A stretch of 64,000 nt of DNA from assembly GCA_002189035.1 (NCBI GenBank), contig NEEC01000007.1, forward strand, positions 1,302,001-1,366,000. The letters run 5' to 3'. Within the stretch, counting starts at the first letter, position 1. Each line of letters starts with the position of its first letter. The stretch comes from Utricularia gibba (Eukaryota > Streptophyta > Magnoliopsida > Lamiales > Lentibulariaceae). Below, piece by piece: positions 45,114-57,743 of this stretch. A model generated the notes under the pieces. It ran no database searches, was not told the DNA's origin, and saw only the letters and a list, made by a program, of their open reading frames with translations. The position numbers and the translations under genes were made by a program.

Positions 45114-46120
45114 TGAAAAGCGTACATAAGCCTAGGCCTGTACAGTGAGGGATGCAAATGATGTTACTTTGCTTCTTTTGTCTTCCATCTGAATTGCATG
45201 AAAGCGAATTATTATGTGTTCAATTTGATTTATGCACACCACCCTTCTCAAACTATATCAATCAACCATTTTTTTAAAAAAAAATAAAGTGCATCGCCTG
45301 AAATTCCCCACGCAAACATTTCACTAGGCACTCACCCAAATTGTTGTGTTTTGTAGATGAAACCGTCGTCAACACTTTGTTTTTGTCAAGAAACCAGTCA
45401 CAGGTGTTGCCTTGCTGCTTATTGACTCCATGCTTGTTGCCCGCTGCCTCTCTTTCCATCAAAAAGGCCACATTTACATTGTTAGCTCAAAGTATCTGGA
45501 GCATATCCAAGTGAATGGCCTCGACCTTCACTCAGCACACAGTCGCCCCTGCTTCTGCTATTCCAGCCCATTACAGAGGCTATGGCCATTGCCATGGTTT
45601 CAACTTCCTGGATCTCATTGCTGACTTGCTTGTCCTTCTTGATGCTCTTAATCCATCCAAGGTATTCTTCTTAGTTGCTTGAGTTTTTTGTCTGCGTGTG
45701 TGCTGTAATGTAGTGACATGATGCCAGTTCTTAGACAAGCGATTATTCCATTTATTCTAAGAATCATGAACCTCACAAAAAGAGGGTGATAAAGATTGAC
45801 AAAGGTATACTATAAAGATTGAAACTTGTGAACAGCCACACCACTTAACACATACTTTAGGAGTGAATGCTCAGCTCCTCCCGGTACAGCATTCACTTCG
45901 GCGCTCCCAGGCCCACCATGTGAAGAGCATCCCTTTACAGCATGCTACATAATAAATGACCCCAACATCGGGGGAATTACTTCGTAATCCACCAACATCA
46001 ACTACTTTAATCTCTGTCTTTTCAAGTTGCTGGTGGCATTCCATGAACAACTTAACTCCCCCTCGTCTACAAAAGGTGTTTTGCCTTTTCAAGTAGCCCT
46101 GAATCCTTCTCCTTGTGTCC
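45114..46120. other. Intergenic between LdpA-like and GDSL genes
   Basis: About 1 kb, tail-to-head. Contains the LdpA-like 3' UTR, a poly-A/T stretch near 45270 and the GDSL promoter. Minus-strand open frames near 45871-46309 are antisense to the start of the GDSL gene and lack motifs. Confidence 0.5.
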
Positions 46121-47508
46121 ATGGGTGAGCTTCGATGGTTTGTCGTGCTGATTCTTCTTCTGTGGGAGACATGCAGATGGGGTCCCTGTTTTGGTGCTGA
46201 AAAAGCCAACTTTGTCTTTGGAGACTCTTTGGTCGATGCTGGCAACAACAACTACATTGCAACGCTTTCCAGAGCAAATTTTGCTCCCAATGGGATTGAT
46301 TTCGGCCACCCCACTGGTAGATTTACCAATGGAAGAACCATCATCGACATTATAGGTAACTTTCCTGTCACCTTTTCATACTTAGAGACGTGGAAACTAA
46401 AACAATACTATTCAATAAGTAGCACAAGGGATCGGCTTCGTGGACTTTACCCCACCCTACTTAGCACCCGGAACCACCGGAAAAACCATTCTCCAGGGAG
46501 TCAATTACGCTTCCGGTGCCGGAGGAATCCTCAATGAAACCGGAAAAGTTTTCGTGAGTTCGTAGATACATTTTTTTAGACTAGCAAAAGTTTTTTTTTT
46601 TTTTGTACATGTAGAAGAAATACTTCATTTTTTACAGGTTGGGAGGATTAATCTCGATGCCCAGATCGACAACTTCGTCAACACCAAGCGAGAGATAATT
46701 TCACTCATAGGAGAAAAGGCAGCTGAAAAACTACTGAAAAATTCACTCTTTTCACTCACGATGGGCTCAAACGACTTCATCAACAACTACTTAACCCCAG
46801 TTCTGTCCATTCCCGAGCAGTACCTCGTCGCCCCTAACTCCTTCGTAGCATCCATGATCTCAAAATACCGAACCCAACTCACAGTAAGTATAAGGAAACG
46901 CAAAAGCAGAATTATCCCCATCTTTTCCGAACTTACCGGTGAATCATGCAACTTCCGGCGACTTTTCAGAGGCTCTACGACCTGGGTGCTAGACGAATTG
47001 CGGTATCGAACGTCGGGCCGATAGGGTGCATTCCTTATCAACGGGACTTCAACCCCCTCGCCGGGGACGAGTGTGCGGCCTTCCCCAACCAACTCGCGCT
47101 CATGTTCAACGCCCACTTGAGGTCTCTGGTTCAGGAGCTCAACGCCAATCTCAAGGGCTCCAAATTCGTATACGCCGACGTCTATCGCATCGTCGACGAC
47201 ATCGTGAAGAACCACACTGCATATGGTACTCAAACATTTACTGGCATAAATACAAGTATATTCATCATGCTCCCTTTCTCTGCACAGGATTCGCAAACGG
47301 GGACTCGGCTTGTTGCCGCTTGGCCGGCCGTTTCGGCGGCCTGATTCCCTGTTCGACGGCGTCGACTGTTTGCCAAGACCGATCCACGTACGTTTTCTGG
47401 GACCCCTTCCACCCGACGGAAGCTGCAAACCTGGTGATCGCACGACGACTTCTGGATGGCGATTCCAGGGACATTTGGCCCGTAAACATTCGGGTCCTGA
47501 CCCGGTGA
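46121..47508 (+). CDS. GDSL esterase/lipase, secreted (362 aa)
   Basis: SGNH-fold acyl hydrolase of the plant extracellular family. Exons 46121..46355, 46423..46553, 46638..46883, 46970..47225, 47288..47508, total 1089 nt. Signal peptide is residues 1-27 ([13 protein letters not shown]). Block [21 protein letters not shown] holds the nucleophile Ser; block [13 protein letters not shown] the oxyanion Gly; block [16 protein letters not shown] the Asn; block [14 protein letters not shown] the Asp and His. Exon 2 has two in-frame acceptors six bases apart (46422 and 46428); the upstream one gives the usual spacing after RTIIDII. The native acyl substrate is unknown. Confidence 0.92.
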
Positions 47509-48616
47509 TCCCATTTTCTTTTATTCGAAAATTTGTAAAGCAATTATATTTTAAATAATTGAGACAATTTCTATAGACGTTATTAAATTCTTGCGTGCCA
47601 TGCGACAGCATCTATGTACGGTCTTCATAATTTTGAATAGGCATTAACATTATATTTTAAACGCATGTTGGTTTTTTAATGTTAGATTATTACAAACCTT
47701 TGATAAGTACGAACTATTCGAAAAAAATACAAATTTATATGTTATGAATGCATACGAGTACGAAAAATTAATATATTTAATAATTTATATATCAATAATA
47801 TATATGATGATAAAAGAAGATTTCGATACTAAATAGCGAAGTGATAGAATTAAATAATGAAAAGAATATTAATAATATTAAAATAAAAATTCTTTAATTT
47901 TTTAAAAAAGAATGATCCAAACGTTTACTTAAAATGAAAAACTTAAATAAAACATGTTTTTGATTTCAACAACTTCTTCGAATAAAAAAAATCATATTAA
48001 CTTTCATGAAATTCACTAATTATGTTCTAATTTGATGGTATTAATTAGTGATTGAAATATTTTTACTTGACATAAGTCGAATTTGATATCAAATCATATG
48101 TTCGCTTCGAATCAAATGTTTCAATTTAAATATCTACATATATAATTGTTCGTTTTAGATATCTAATTTTCACGTTTTTATTATTACTAAAAGTTTTAGA
48201 TAAAATGGGAGTGGTATGGTAAGGTGTGGTGAGGGGTTGTATGATATGGGGCTAAATTTATGGTGGGAAGGCCGCATGAGATCCCACCACTGCGCATGTG
48301 ACGAGTCTCTGTTTTCCCCATCCACGATTTCCTTTTAAACTGCTCTCTTCACCTCTCACCCTTGCAGTCCATTCCTCTGAATTCCTTCGCGCCGCGCTTG
48401 GCTACCAATGGATGCTCTGTACAATCCTCAGTTTCGGCAGTGAACCGGCCGGAGATTGGTTCGGCGTAAGGTGACAGATCTTTTGCTGATTTCTTATTTG
48501 CTTGATTCGAGTTTTATGCGGTTGGAATGCTTTGATGCGTCTGTCTAGGGATTTTGATTTTGGTTTCTGTTTTCTGGATCGGATCTCGGATTCAGTTTCC
48601 GCTACCTCTGGACGAG
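47509..48616. other. Intergenic, AT-rich, between GDSL and bHLH genes
   Basis: 47520-48190 is extremely AT-rich. 48200-48616 is the likely promoter and leader of the bHLH gene, with a small upstream reading frame (48502-48684, another frame) overlapping its start codon. Confidence 0.45.
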
Positions 48617-49361
48617 ATGGCGCCGTCGCTGTTTTCGCCGAATTCCTGTGGATCATCGTCAAGAAGAAGTGGGAAGGAAATTAGTAATTCCTTGGAGAAT
48701 CGTGACGGCAACAACGCGATTCAGTGGAAATCTGAAGCGCAGCGGCGGAACTATTCATCTAAATTGTCTCGCGCGCTGCAGCATCTCAGGGTGAGCGGTG
48801 GCGCGTCGGGAGAGAGGCCGCCGCCCACGAGGCGAGTGCAGGATGCCGCGTACAGAGTCTTGGCCACGGCGGCGAAAGGCCGATCGAGATGGAGCCGAGC
48901 GATTCTCAGTACCCGCCTCAAAATGAGTTTCATGAAGAGGAATACCATGGTCAAACGACGCCGTAAATTTATGAATTCTGTGATCACAGCTGGCGGTTAC
49001 CGGTTACAGAGGAAATCCAAGTTGATTCCTCCTCGACAGAAATCCAGCACTTTGCCGGCTTTCCAGAGAAAAGCTCGGCTTCTGAGCAAGTTGATTCCCG
49101 GTTGCCGGAGACAGCCTATACTCGTGGTCTTGGAGGAGGTGATAGATTATATACCCGCCTTAGAAATGCAGGTGCCAAAACACTACTCTGGCTTTCAAAA
49201 TAATTTCATCATTAAACAAATTACACTGTTCATTTTCCATGGATTTGCAGGTTCGGGCCATGAGCGAGTTGGCGCAGCGGCTTTCAGCTACTGGATTTTC
49301 GTCGTCGGGCTCCGAAATGGCTCCCAATGATGTGGGTTCAAGTGGGGTTCCCCCAAACTAA
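48617..49361 (+). CDS. Atypical bHLH protein, bHLH147/148 (AIF/IBH1-like) type
   Basis: Non-DNA-binding or weakly binding bHLH family that opposes PRE-type HLH proteins in brassinosteroid-regulated cell elongation (family knowledge). Exons 48617..49171 and 49251..49361, 221 aa. QWKSEAQRRNYSSKLSRALQ and RRVQDAAYRVLATAAKGRSR with WSRAIL are the family's hallmark N-terminal block. The HLH follows: LPAFQRKARLLSKLIPGCRR, then VVLEEVIDYIPALEMQVRAM across the intron. The basic region lacks the Glu of the E-box-reading H-E-R triad. Start chosen at MAPSLF, matching the family; an in-frame non-ATG extension upstream is ignored. Confidence 0.88.
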
Positions 49362-49953
49362 GATATGCTTTTGCAGTTTCTTTCACATCTTCTCCACTGT
49401 CGGTAAGATCACTATGTGAATTGGCTCTTCCACTCTGTAGTCTTCCCATCGCCAGGATCTGTGCATGTGAAATTGGGTGCTTTTTGAACAACATCTACTA
49501 TGTTGACGACACATTTTAGTAATGGCCAAGATTTCTCTCGAAACACCATGAAATTGAGCACTGTGCAGGTATGCCAAGACGGTAGCAGCAGTAAACTGTA
49601 CTGCATCTAGGCGAAAAATCATTAAGCTTTTCTTTGGGAATTGAAGGATCTGAGTTAGATGTCTTGCACTGCCATGACAACACACCAATAATGACTGGGA
49701 GGGCACTCCGCCTTGTTAAATTCCAGTCGGGTCTTTATTTTTCTATTCTCCTCTTGCCTCTACCAGGTATCAGCCATAGTACAGCGTCCGGGTGAATAGT
49801 GAAACCCGGGATTACCCTTCTCTGATGAGATAAGGGTAAACTTCACAAGTGAAAAGAAAAAAAAAAAGGGAAATGTTGTGTTCCAGTCTGTGAAACTGAA
49901 CTTGTTGTCTTCTTCAATCCTGTGGCGGTGTGCAGTAGCTGCAGCAGCAGAAT

Positions 49954-49982
49954 AAGAAGAAGAAGAAGAAGAAGAAGAAGAA
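49954..49982. repeat. (AAG)n microsatellite
   Basis: About nine uninterrupted AAG units following a GCAGCAGCAG stretch. Confidence 0.9.
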
Positions 49983-52656
49983 ATTAATGGGGTTGGAGGG
50001 AGGCAAGGACCATCCACGTAATGCAGCAAAGGCATTGAATTGTGTGTCGCATGCAAGTGGAAAAAGCGTAGGCATATTAGCTAAAGGAGGCCCCATTTCT
50101 TTGTGCAACTGCCCATGAGGAGGAGATTCACGGGAAATGGAGTCAGAGAAACAGGCGGTTGGATCTGGATCCGGATGAGGCCATCGCCAGTTTGCCTAAC
50201 TCCGCGCCCCGCCCTGCCTCTTTGTCATTTATGTGCCTGTGTCTTTGCTCCTCCCAACCACAACCACGTGCCTCCTTTTATTGTTTTGTTTTGTTTTTTT
50301 TTTAATTTTTGAATGCACAGGTAGGCGATAATGAGGAGGAGATAAAAGCAGGTGGTTATACTAGGGATTAAGCAGTTGATAGCAGCAGAGAATATCCGTA
50401 GGAGGTGGTTAGGCAGGTGCGTAGGTAGGTAAGTGGGCTCCAAAATTTCCACAACTGTGAGAACTCAGAAGCCTGGGGGGCGAGCACAAGGACCCCAATG
50501 ACCATGGATATAGTTCTCCACTTAGTTACTGCTACCAGTTCCCAACCTACAGAAGCAAAGCAAAGCAAAGCCCAGGTCGGTAATCATGGACACTCTACAA
50601 CACTATCATTCATCATTTTTATCATCAACACTAGTTACGAACAACGTAGAAGAATAGTTTATATAGATCAATCTTTGTTAATCTTATATAAGACTTTTTC
50701 TTTGAAATAAAGAATTGGATAGATGAGTATGTGAATAATATAAATAGTGTATCCTTTAGGCAGTTTTTCTCAAGCATTGGGAAAAGCCCACTCACTATTT
50801 GTATGTAAGGCCCAAGCGGGCGGGGACGGCGGCCCGGTGTCTTGGATAGCGACTCCCCGGTAGGCTCTTTGTAGCCCACCAGCAGCAACCCAGTTGGAGG
50901 GAGGTGTTGGGTGTCGCTCATTATTTCTTCGTTCTAGTTGTTATCAGATAGATCTCCGGGCAACCAATGGTTGGGTTGGGTTGGGTTGGGTTTGGGTGCG
51001 GGTTCCACCCACCCCACCGGGTCAACAAGAAGAATGATGAAGATTAAGCTCCCTGAGCAGTCCGCAATCCCATTCCTTGCTTTCTTTCCCTCATCCTACT
51101 CTGCCTACATGCCTACAGATGACGCCTCCCTCAGGGCTCAGCACTTTTGGTTCTTTGAAAGAGTTGAAGATTTCCCCCAGATTCATACTACTTGCTGCAT
51201 TCATGTTGATCATGTCATCCGCTTCACTTCAATGCTATTAATTATTCGTCCATTATGCACAGATACACTCATCTCCTTCCTCTTCTGCGCATCGCATCCA
51301 CATAATGGATTAGCAAATCCCCACTTCAGCCACAGCGCTTGCTTGCAGTCACTTGGACGACCCAACACATTTGATCCCATCTGACGGCCTCCACAGACAG
51401 ACAGACAGACACCAGGATACTACTTACTGCCTTCTCACTAGACAGACAGACTGCGGTTTCTGTAATATGTAGATATGTTCAAACCCTAACACCCATGTTC
51501 AAGGACTATTTTTGCCTGCAATTCCTAGCATCCGCGTTGTTGGGTCTTTATAGCGGAGTTCATGCGCCACGTCCTAATGAAAACAATTCTTAGAGAGAGG
51601 GAGAGCAGCCAGGAGAGTAGGGTTGGCAGGTGAGGGAGTGTGTGCCACTGTAGTGTGCATGCATTGGACTGCCCGTCGATGGTGGCCATTAAATACAATT
51701 CAATGCTGCCGCTTCCATAGGAATCCCGGAAAAAGCGACCGCCCGGCCCGGCCCCTTCTCACATTGCGTCACTAATCTCCACCGTTTTCGCTGTGGATCA
51801 AGCCGAACGATGCTGCTGCTGCTGCTGCCTCTAGTGGAGAGGCCCGGGCCTCACGTAACAGTGTCCACAAAAAAAAGAAAAGAAAGAAAGAAATGTTGTT
51901 GTTTTATGAATAGAGACGGCGATGATGACGAGAAGCAGGTGGGCGTCCCCACCCGGAGCGGTGTTTTAAAGGAACATGCTCCCCCCTTCACTTTCGAACA
52001 CCCGCCGGCGACAGCAGCAAGCGCAGTGGCAGGGCCCCCCTTCCCCTTTCCATCCATCACATATTACCGGAGCAGCAGCCCCCATCCCTACAACCATTCC
52101 CGAATAATGTATTTCATCCTCCCATCTCCAAAAAAACACCTGAATCATCCCCTCTTACCATGAAAAAAAAAAAAAAAAAATGCACCTTACCACTTCTTAC
52201 TACAATTCCAAAATTAAAAGTAAAATAATCAAATATATAAAAAATTATAAATTATCATTAATCAGTTGGTTGTAATTTCTTATATACTTAACTTTTATGT
52301 ATGATCACCCCACTCATAGTATTCTGAATTTCAACAAAATGAAATATATCAAGATCTTTTAAATGTAATATATATATTTATTTTATTGGTAAATTTGATG
52401 GGGGAGGCGGCGGTCAATGGGCAGGGCGGCCAGACCAGGGCACCCTCGGTTTTGTGCGGGGCCGGGGCCTAGGAGCGAGCTGCCCGCCCCTCCGACCCCC
52501 ATCTACATCACCAACCCCAAACTACAAACTAGACCTCCAAATGCTAATCCAAAACTCCCTCATCCATCCCTCACACCACGTTATAAAATCCCCAACGGGA
52601 TCAAATATATCCAGTTTTTTTACAATAAGATCGAATCGAATTAGGGGTAGACCGTA

Positions 52657-52714
52657 GGGGGGGGGGGGGGGGGGGCAGTAAATACCCAACACAATGGGGG
52701 GGGGGGGGGGGGGG
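52657..52714. repeat. Two G19 homopolymers separated by 20 bp
   Basis: G runs at 52657-52675 and 52696-52714, each 19 bases as given, flank the 20-base spacer CAGTAAATACCCAACACAAT. Strong G-quadruplex potential on the plus strand; run lengths are likely unreliable. Confidence 0.9.
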
Positions 52715-53177
52715 TTGATTAGAGATTTTAAACCTTGGGGAAAATTTAGCTAAGAGCATCGAGATTAGGATTTGGGGTAGGAGACTGAGGCACCAAGTTG
52801 GTGTTTTTTTTTTGAAGTAGGGGAAAAAACTTTAGTTATTAAGTTGGTCAAGTAGCACGATTTGAGGCCCCCTAGTAACACCTTTGTCCTTTTAATATAT
52901 TACGTGCGATTCTCCATTTTGGTCCCCAGAGATTCTTTTGTTTACAAGATAAAAGGAGCTACAGTAATTAGCTCAATTTCTCTTTTTTTAAATGTAATTT
53001 TTAAAATATTTAATGGACTAGTTATTCACTTTGTATTAATTTATACTATTAAATATATCACAAGTCATGTTTATCTTGCATACTATTATTTATTTTGAAT
53101 ATTCAAACTTCATAATTTTATGTCATTTCCTTTCAGATAAAAAAACATCGTATAAGATTAGAAGAATTTTTTTATTT

Positions 53178-53217
53178 ACTCATGTTATTTCACCCATCTT
53201 GAAGAAATAACATGAGT
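53178..53217. repeat. Hairpin with perfect 14-bp stem
   Basis: ACTCATGTTATTTC (53178-53191) and GAAATAACATGAGT (53204-53217) are exact reverse complements around a 12-nt loop, in AT-rich DNA about 550 bp upstream of the WRKY start codon. Confidence 0.85.
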
Positions 53218-53764
53218 TAATAGTATCTATTAGTATCGAATAAATTATATATTTTTTAATATTTAATTATTTTATAGCGCTTTGGATAAAAATTGAAACT
53301 CAAGAATTTCTCTTACATAATAATATTCTCTATTTTAAATATCGAATCTTTATAATATTCTATTTAATTATTTCAATTTCTTGGGATACAATTATACTCT
53401 TCTTATTTTAGGGACTTTAAGAATAAAAATAGGGTTTTATATTAGAATATGCAACAAGGAGATTGTGAAAAGTGGGGGAAAAAAGTAAGAGGATAAATAG
53501 TGGAATAGACAAGTGGATGGGAAGGGGAGGAGCATGTTAGAATGGCCTCCCCAAGTGATCAATTAATTAGATATTAAATAGACATTAAATTGAATAGGAA
53601 AAAAAAAGTTGGGTGTTGGAGTGTATAAGTTCCCTTGCTGCTGCAGCGAAAAAGAAAGCTCTTTCTCTGGTCACAACATCATTCAAAAGAACCCCAGAAG
53701 TTCATTCTCTGACTGCTCTCCTTCTCTCTCTCTCTCTTGCTTTGATTGGAGGGGATCGGGGCTC

Positions 53765-54961
53765 ATGGCTGCGCCACTGGGAGATGAGAACCCCCTTCAA
53801 AAGTTTGCAGTTTTTGAATCCGATTCTGATCAGCTGCTCATGATGATGGCTCCGGGAGCAAGCTTCTATGGCGTATCAGAAGGGGAAGAAGAAGAAGGGG
53901 ATCATCAGAAGCATAAGAGCCCTTTGGGGTTTCTGGATATGTTGGGTTCGCAAGGGGAGTTCGGGTCTCCTTCCACATTCGACGAGCTGTTGCAGAATGT
54001 TGGGATTCTGCCGGAGGGGCAGAGTACTCCGGCGGCGGAGTATTCGGAGGTGGCCGACACTGCCAACTCTTCCAACTCCACCAGTTTGTCTACCAACGAA
54101 GCGGACGGCCGTCCAAAGCCACGCGCCGCCGATGGTGATCAAAGCCAAGCCAACAATAAGAAGCAGCTGTAAGCTTATGTTTTCATGTAGTGCCTCACGA
54201 TTATTAATGAGAAAAATAAAGAATTGCTTTATTAGTTTATAAAGTATTTCAATTATTACATTTTCTTTTTTGTTTGCAATGAAAACCTTAAAGTTTGTGT
54301 TTTTTTAGTTCTGCGGTAAAAAAGAAGATCCAGAAACGCGAAAGGGAGCCGAGATTTGCGTTCATGACAAGAAGTGAAATTGATCACCTGGATGATGGGT
54401 ATAGATGGAGGAAGTACGGTCAGAAGGGGGTTAAAAACAGTCCATTTCCACGGTAAAAGATGATGTTTTTACCGTTTCTTCCTGCGTGAAAAAGGGTTTT
54501 GCGTGTGTTTTTTTTCAAGCAAAGGGATGAATGAATGAACGAATATTTCTGGCAGGAGCTACTACCGGTGCACTAGTACATCATGTGGGGTGAAGAAGAG
54601 AGTCGAAAGGTCTCCCGAAGATCGATCCATCGTCATCACAACCTACGAAGGCGTCCACACGCACCCATGTCCGATCACCCCCCGTGGCGCCTTCGGACTC
54701 CTGTCGGAAACGCCGCCGTTCGGTAGAGTTGCGTACACTCAATCCCAGTTCATCACCATGCCGCAGAAGCTTCAGCAGCGGATGCCCTACCTTCCCTCGT
54801 GGAGGCCACAGCCCAGTTTTAGCAGCATCACAGAAGTAGCATCCTCTGAAAGGCCGTTTTGGCCTCCCGGTAGACCTTCGTTGGAGTTGGAGAGAGACCA
54901 TGGACTGCTTCAAGATATGCTACCTTCTTCGAGGATTTTGAAAGATCCGAAGAGGGAGTGA
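53765..54961 (+). CDS. WRKY transcription factor, group IIc (WRKY48-like)
   Basis: W-box binding regulator, 317 aa. Exons 53765..54168, 54309..54452 and 54556..54961, total 954 nt. The WRKY domain begins [20 protein letters not shown] with WRKYGQK intact, then KNSPFPR split by the conserved group-IIc intron, and the C-X4-C-X23-H-X-H finger (CTSTSC to HTH). [15 protein letters not shown] and CPITPRG after the finger resemble WRKY48. The N-terminal half is acidic and Ser-rich, consistent with an activation region. The leader has a CT microsatellite at about 53720-53738. Start is the first ATG of the open frame; upstream codons in frame lack an ATG. Confidence 0.92.
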
Positions 54962-56505
54962 CCCGACCCAGTTGCAGAATTGTACTTGAATGGGGTTTCG
55001 TTCCAGTCACACTTGCTGTTGTCGGAATCCCTTGGCGTGTGCTTCAAGAGATTAGGGTTAGGATTTTTGCAGAAAGTTGTTTTTTGGGGATTCGAGCTAA
55101 CCTCCTCGGGAGATGGGTGTAAGTAATGTTAATTACTACTGTTACTTTCTTTGCATCGACAAGACCCCAGACTAAAATAGCTGTAGACTCCCGCCTACGA
55201 AGCATCATCCCACCGAAGCCCCGTCCCGTCAATGACTTCCATCTCTCACATGGCCATTGAACAAGCGTCAGGTTGTCGTCATTACAATATTTGCTCAACT
55301 TTGAAGCCTGTGTATATGCAGCATTCTGCAGCTGCTGCATGATTTTCATCTTCTTTCACATCGTTGATTGCAGCTCAGAATGAATTGCTCTCCAGTTCTT
55401 ATCAGGTAACAGACTGAATGATGTTTGGGAAAACCAGCAAAATCTTGCCATATGCGAACCTTGACGACACCCAGCTCCCAAGCCTTCGGAAAATGCAAGT
55501 AAATGAAGTGGGTTTTCTGGAGGAGGGCGACAACTCTGTGCGCGTAGATCCAGAGAATCCCTTGGCTTTCAAGGAAAAGATTTGAATCAGAACGAGGAGG
55601 GAGGGGAGGGGTTGCGCCCACCAACCATCATACCAAAAATGGGGATAACAATCTTTCGTACAAAAAAATTAAACTTTGGGGAAAATAGTGAGAGCCTCCT
55701 GTGATCAATTCATAGGATAAATTCCCATTTTATCGAAATTAATCCATTGTGTTAAAAATTTGAAACGCATAATTAATTAACTACCTAACAAACACACACA
55801 ATGTTGATTACTAAGGTTTTTAAATTTCTCATGTAGTTTTTAATGTTTTTTCCAGAGGGAATTAGGTGGCTGTTGCGTGTATTTTTGGAGAAACCACGTA
55901 GCTACATTTGGAAGTACAAAAGGAACAGCATTTAGCATTTGAATGCATCGGGGGACGCAAGTTGGAAGGATGAGGTGAGGAATCAAGATGGGGAAGAACA
56001 TTCCAAAGACTAAAGATTATTCCTGTCAAATGGACGGGGAGAAACAAAACAGCCGCAGCTTTTGCTTGTAAAAGGCACAAAGAGAAAGAAATAAATCCAT
56101 GTAGAAACTACCTGCAAAAGGATGAGGAGTCAGCAGCTAAAGAGGAAGCTGCCCCTTAAAATGCGGTGCTGATGCAGAGAAGCACGTAGAGAGCCTAAAA
56201 TGGCAGGGTTTGTCGCTCTGGATGTCATACAAATTCCTGTTACTGAAGTAAGTAGTGCGCGAAGGTAGATAAAAATAACATCACAAGCTCATGGGAACGA
56301 GTACATCGCATAGGCAGATACTAAGAAAGTAGAATCCGGACATTCGAAGATACCATGGAACATTTATGCCAAACTCTAACCAGCTAAACAAGCAAAAGCG
56401 CCGCTACGGGTTGAGAGTAATCATCAAAAAAGTACAAGGCATCATAAATGAATGGCTTTTGAAAATGGGCCGACCAGCATTGAAGGGAACACCATCCTTC
56501 GTTCT
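54962..56505. other. Convergent intergenic, WRKY and EMC6
   Basis: About 1.5 kb holding both 3' flanks. Purine/pyrimidine mixed, with an AT-rich middle near 55650-55850. Minus-strand open frames at 55044-55349 and 55346-55624 show no family motif. Confidence 0.45.
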
Positions 56506-57137
56506 TCAGAAAATATGCACGATGTCGTATGCAAATCTGTTGTCATGTCAAGGAGACACCAAGCCATAGAGGAACGGAAGACAAATTAAAAACGAAAACC
56601 AAGCAGACAGAAAAGGATACGTCCAGAACAACACGAACGACTGCCATAAAGAAGGAGAAAAGGCAATGAATTAGTGCATCTTGATGAAATTTTTAACCAT
56701 AACACAACTTCAGTTTGCACAATCCAAAACAGGGTTGCCCCCAGTTGCCACAAAAATGAAACTTCAAAAATTAAAATGAGATAAAATACCAGGAGTCCAC
56801 CCAGAATGCCATCAAACACTATCTTCTTCCAGCTATCAAAATAAGAATGCACCGTGAACCCAGTCTTTGCAGCAAGTCCAGCGGTAGTGATTGCCATGAA
56901 AACGAAGTAGAAAATAAAGCCAGTTAATCCAGTGAACCCCAGAATCCCGGTGATGACTCCTCCAATGATGGACATGAATGTGCGGCTGAAGAAGAACACA
57001 CAAACGAATTACTAAAAAGCCAAAATTACAGAAAAAGCAGTCAGATCAGGTATCAATTCTAAATTCCCAAACCTATTATTGATGATTCTCGTGTTGTTCA
57101 GTACATTTTCTTCATTGAAGCTGCGTATTTCATCCAT
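56506..57137 (-). CDS. EMC6: ER membrane protein complex subunit 6 (EMC6), with a 20-nt microexon
   Basis: Small core subunit of the ER membrane insertase EMC. Four exons: 57137..57073, 56985..56790, 56640..56621 and 56536..56506; 312 nt, 103 aa, the family length. Exon 1 encodes MDEIRSFNEENVLNNTRIIN; exon 2 the invariant RTFMSIIGGVITGILGFTGL and FTVHSYFDSWKKIVFDG; exon 3 is only 20 nt (SFVLFW plus two bases); exon 4 encodes FAYDIVHIF and stop. The two membrane segments are intact. Reading straight through the exon 3 donor (GTATCC) would give an unrelated hydrophobic tail, so the spliced form is preferred because it restores the conserved C-terminus exactly. Confidence 0.92.
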
Positions 57138-57743
57138 AGAATCGCCCTAGTTTCTTCTTCTGCACAGTTTTATCATCATGGGTTATCGTTACTTAGAAAA
57201 TAATCTAATTTCTCAAACAATAATCCTGAAACCTGACTTCAATTACAATGACCAACAACCCATTTAGCGTTAATTACCCATAGAAGAACCCACTTCACAT
57301 GAAAAATGACCATAACATAGTTTTCACTGCTCAAAATCTTGACCTAATCACACGAATTGAGAGGCTTCACAGCTCAACCCGATCATACATCATCACCACT
57401 TCGATCGCTATCAACTAATGCAAAAAAAGAATCGAGAGCTTTAAATGTACGCACCCGTAGGGGATTTGCAGGATACCTCCGACGCTTAGCCGGAAAACTT
57501 CGCGATCAGTCCGCTCAGCGAATTCTGGGATTCCTTCGTCACAGACTGTGGTGGTCAAGGGCCGGGCTGTATTACACAGCTCTGTACCAGTAAGTCCAAG
57601 GCCCAGTCTATCGAACACAGGCCGTGATCTATGGGCCCCCTGATCCATTTATGTCATTTATGTAGCGGGCTTGATTAATGAGCCGGCCCAATTTTATTTT
57701 TGAACCTTCAGCCTTGAACAATACAGGAAGGAAACAGCTTTCA
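57138..57743. other. EMC6 promoter and SFR2 3' flank
   Basis: 606 bp, head-to-tail on the minus strand. GGCCCA/TGGGCC boxes lie at about 57600, 57632 and 57683; site II-like elements there could serve EMC6. No coding signal. Confidence 0.5.

Larger units (their letters stand above)
49362..53764. other. Gene-poor stretch of 4.4 kb with microsatellites and homopolymers
   Basis: No gene I can support. Holds an AAG microsatellite (49954-49982), GGGTT repeats (about 50967-50993), an ACAG run near 51393-51411, four or five CTG units near 51811-51828, two G19 runs (52657-52675, 52696-52714), a perfect 14-bp-stem hairpin (53178-53217) and AT-rich DNA from 52190 and 52860 onward. A plus-strand open frame of 148 codons (50938-51384) has low-complexity composition and no motif. 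The last 300 bp form the WRKY promoter and leader. Confidence 0.5.

Noticed and set aside
50967-50997. Telomere-like TTGGG/GGGTT repeats
   Set aside because: Unit is not the plant telomere TTTAGGG, and the run is only five or six units; a simple repeat is the better description.
50938-51384. 148-codon plus-strand open frame
   Set aside because: Begins in GGGTT repeats, has no domain or conserved motif, and sits in low-complexity intergenic DNA.
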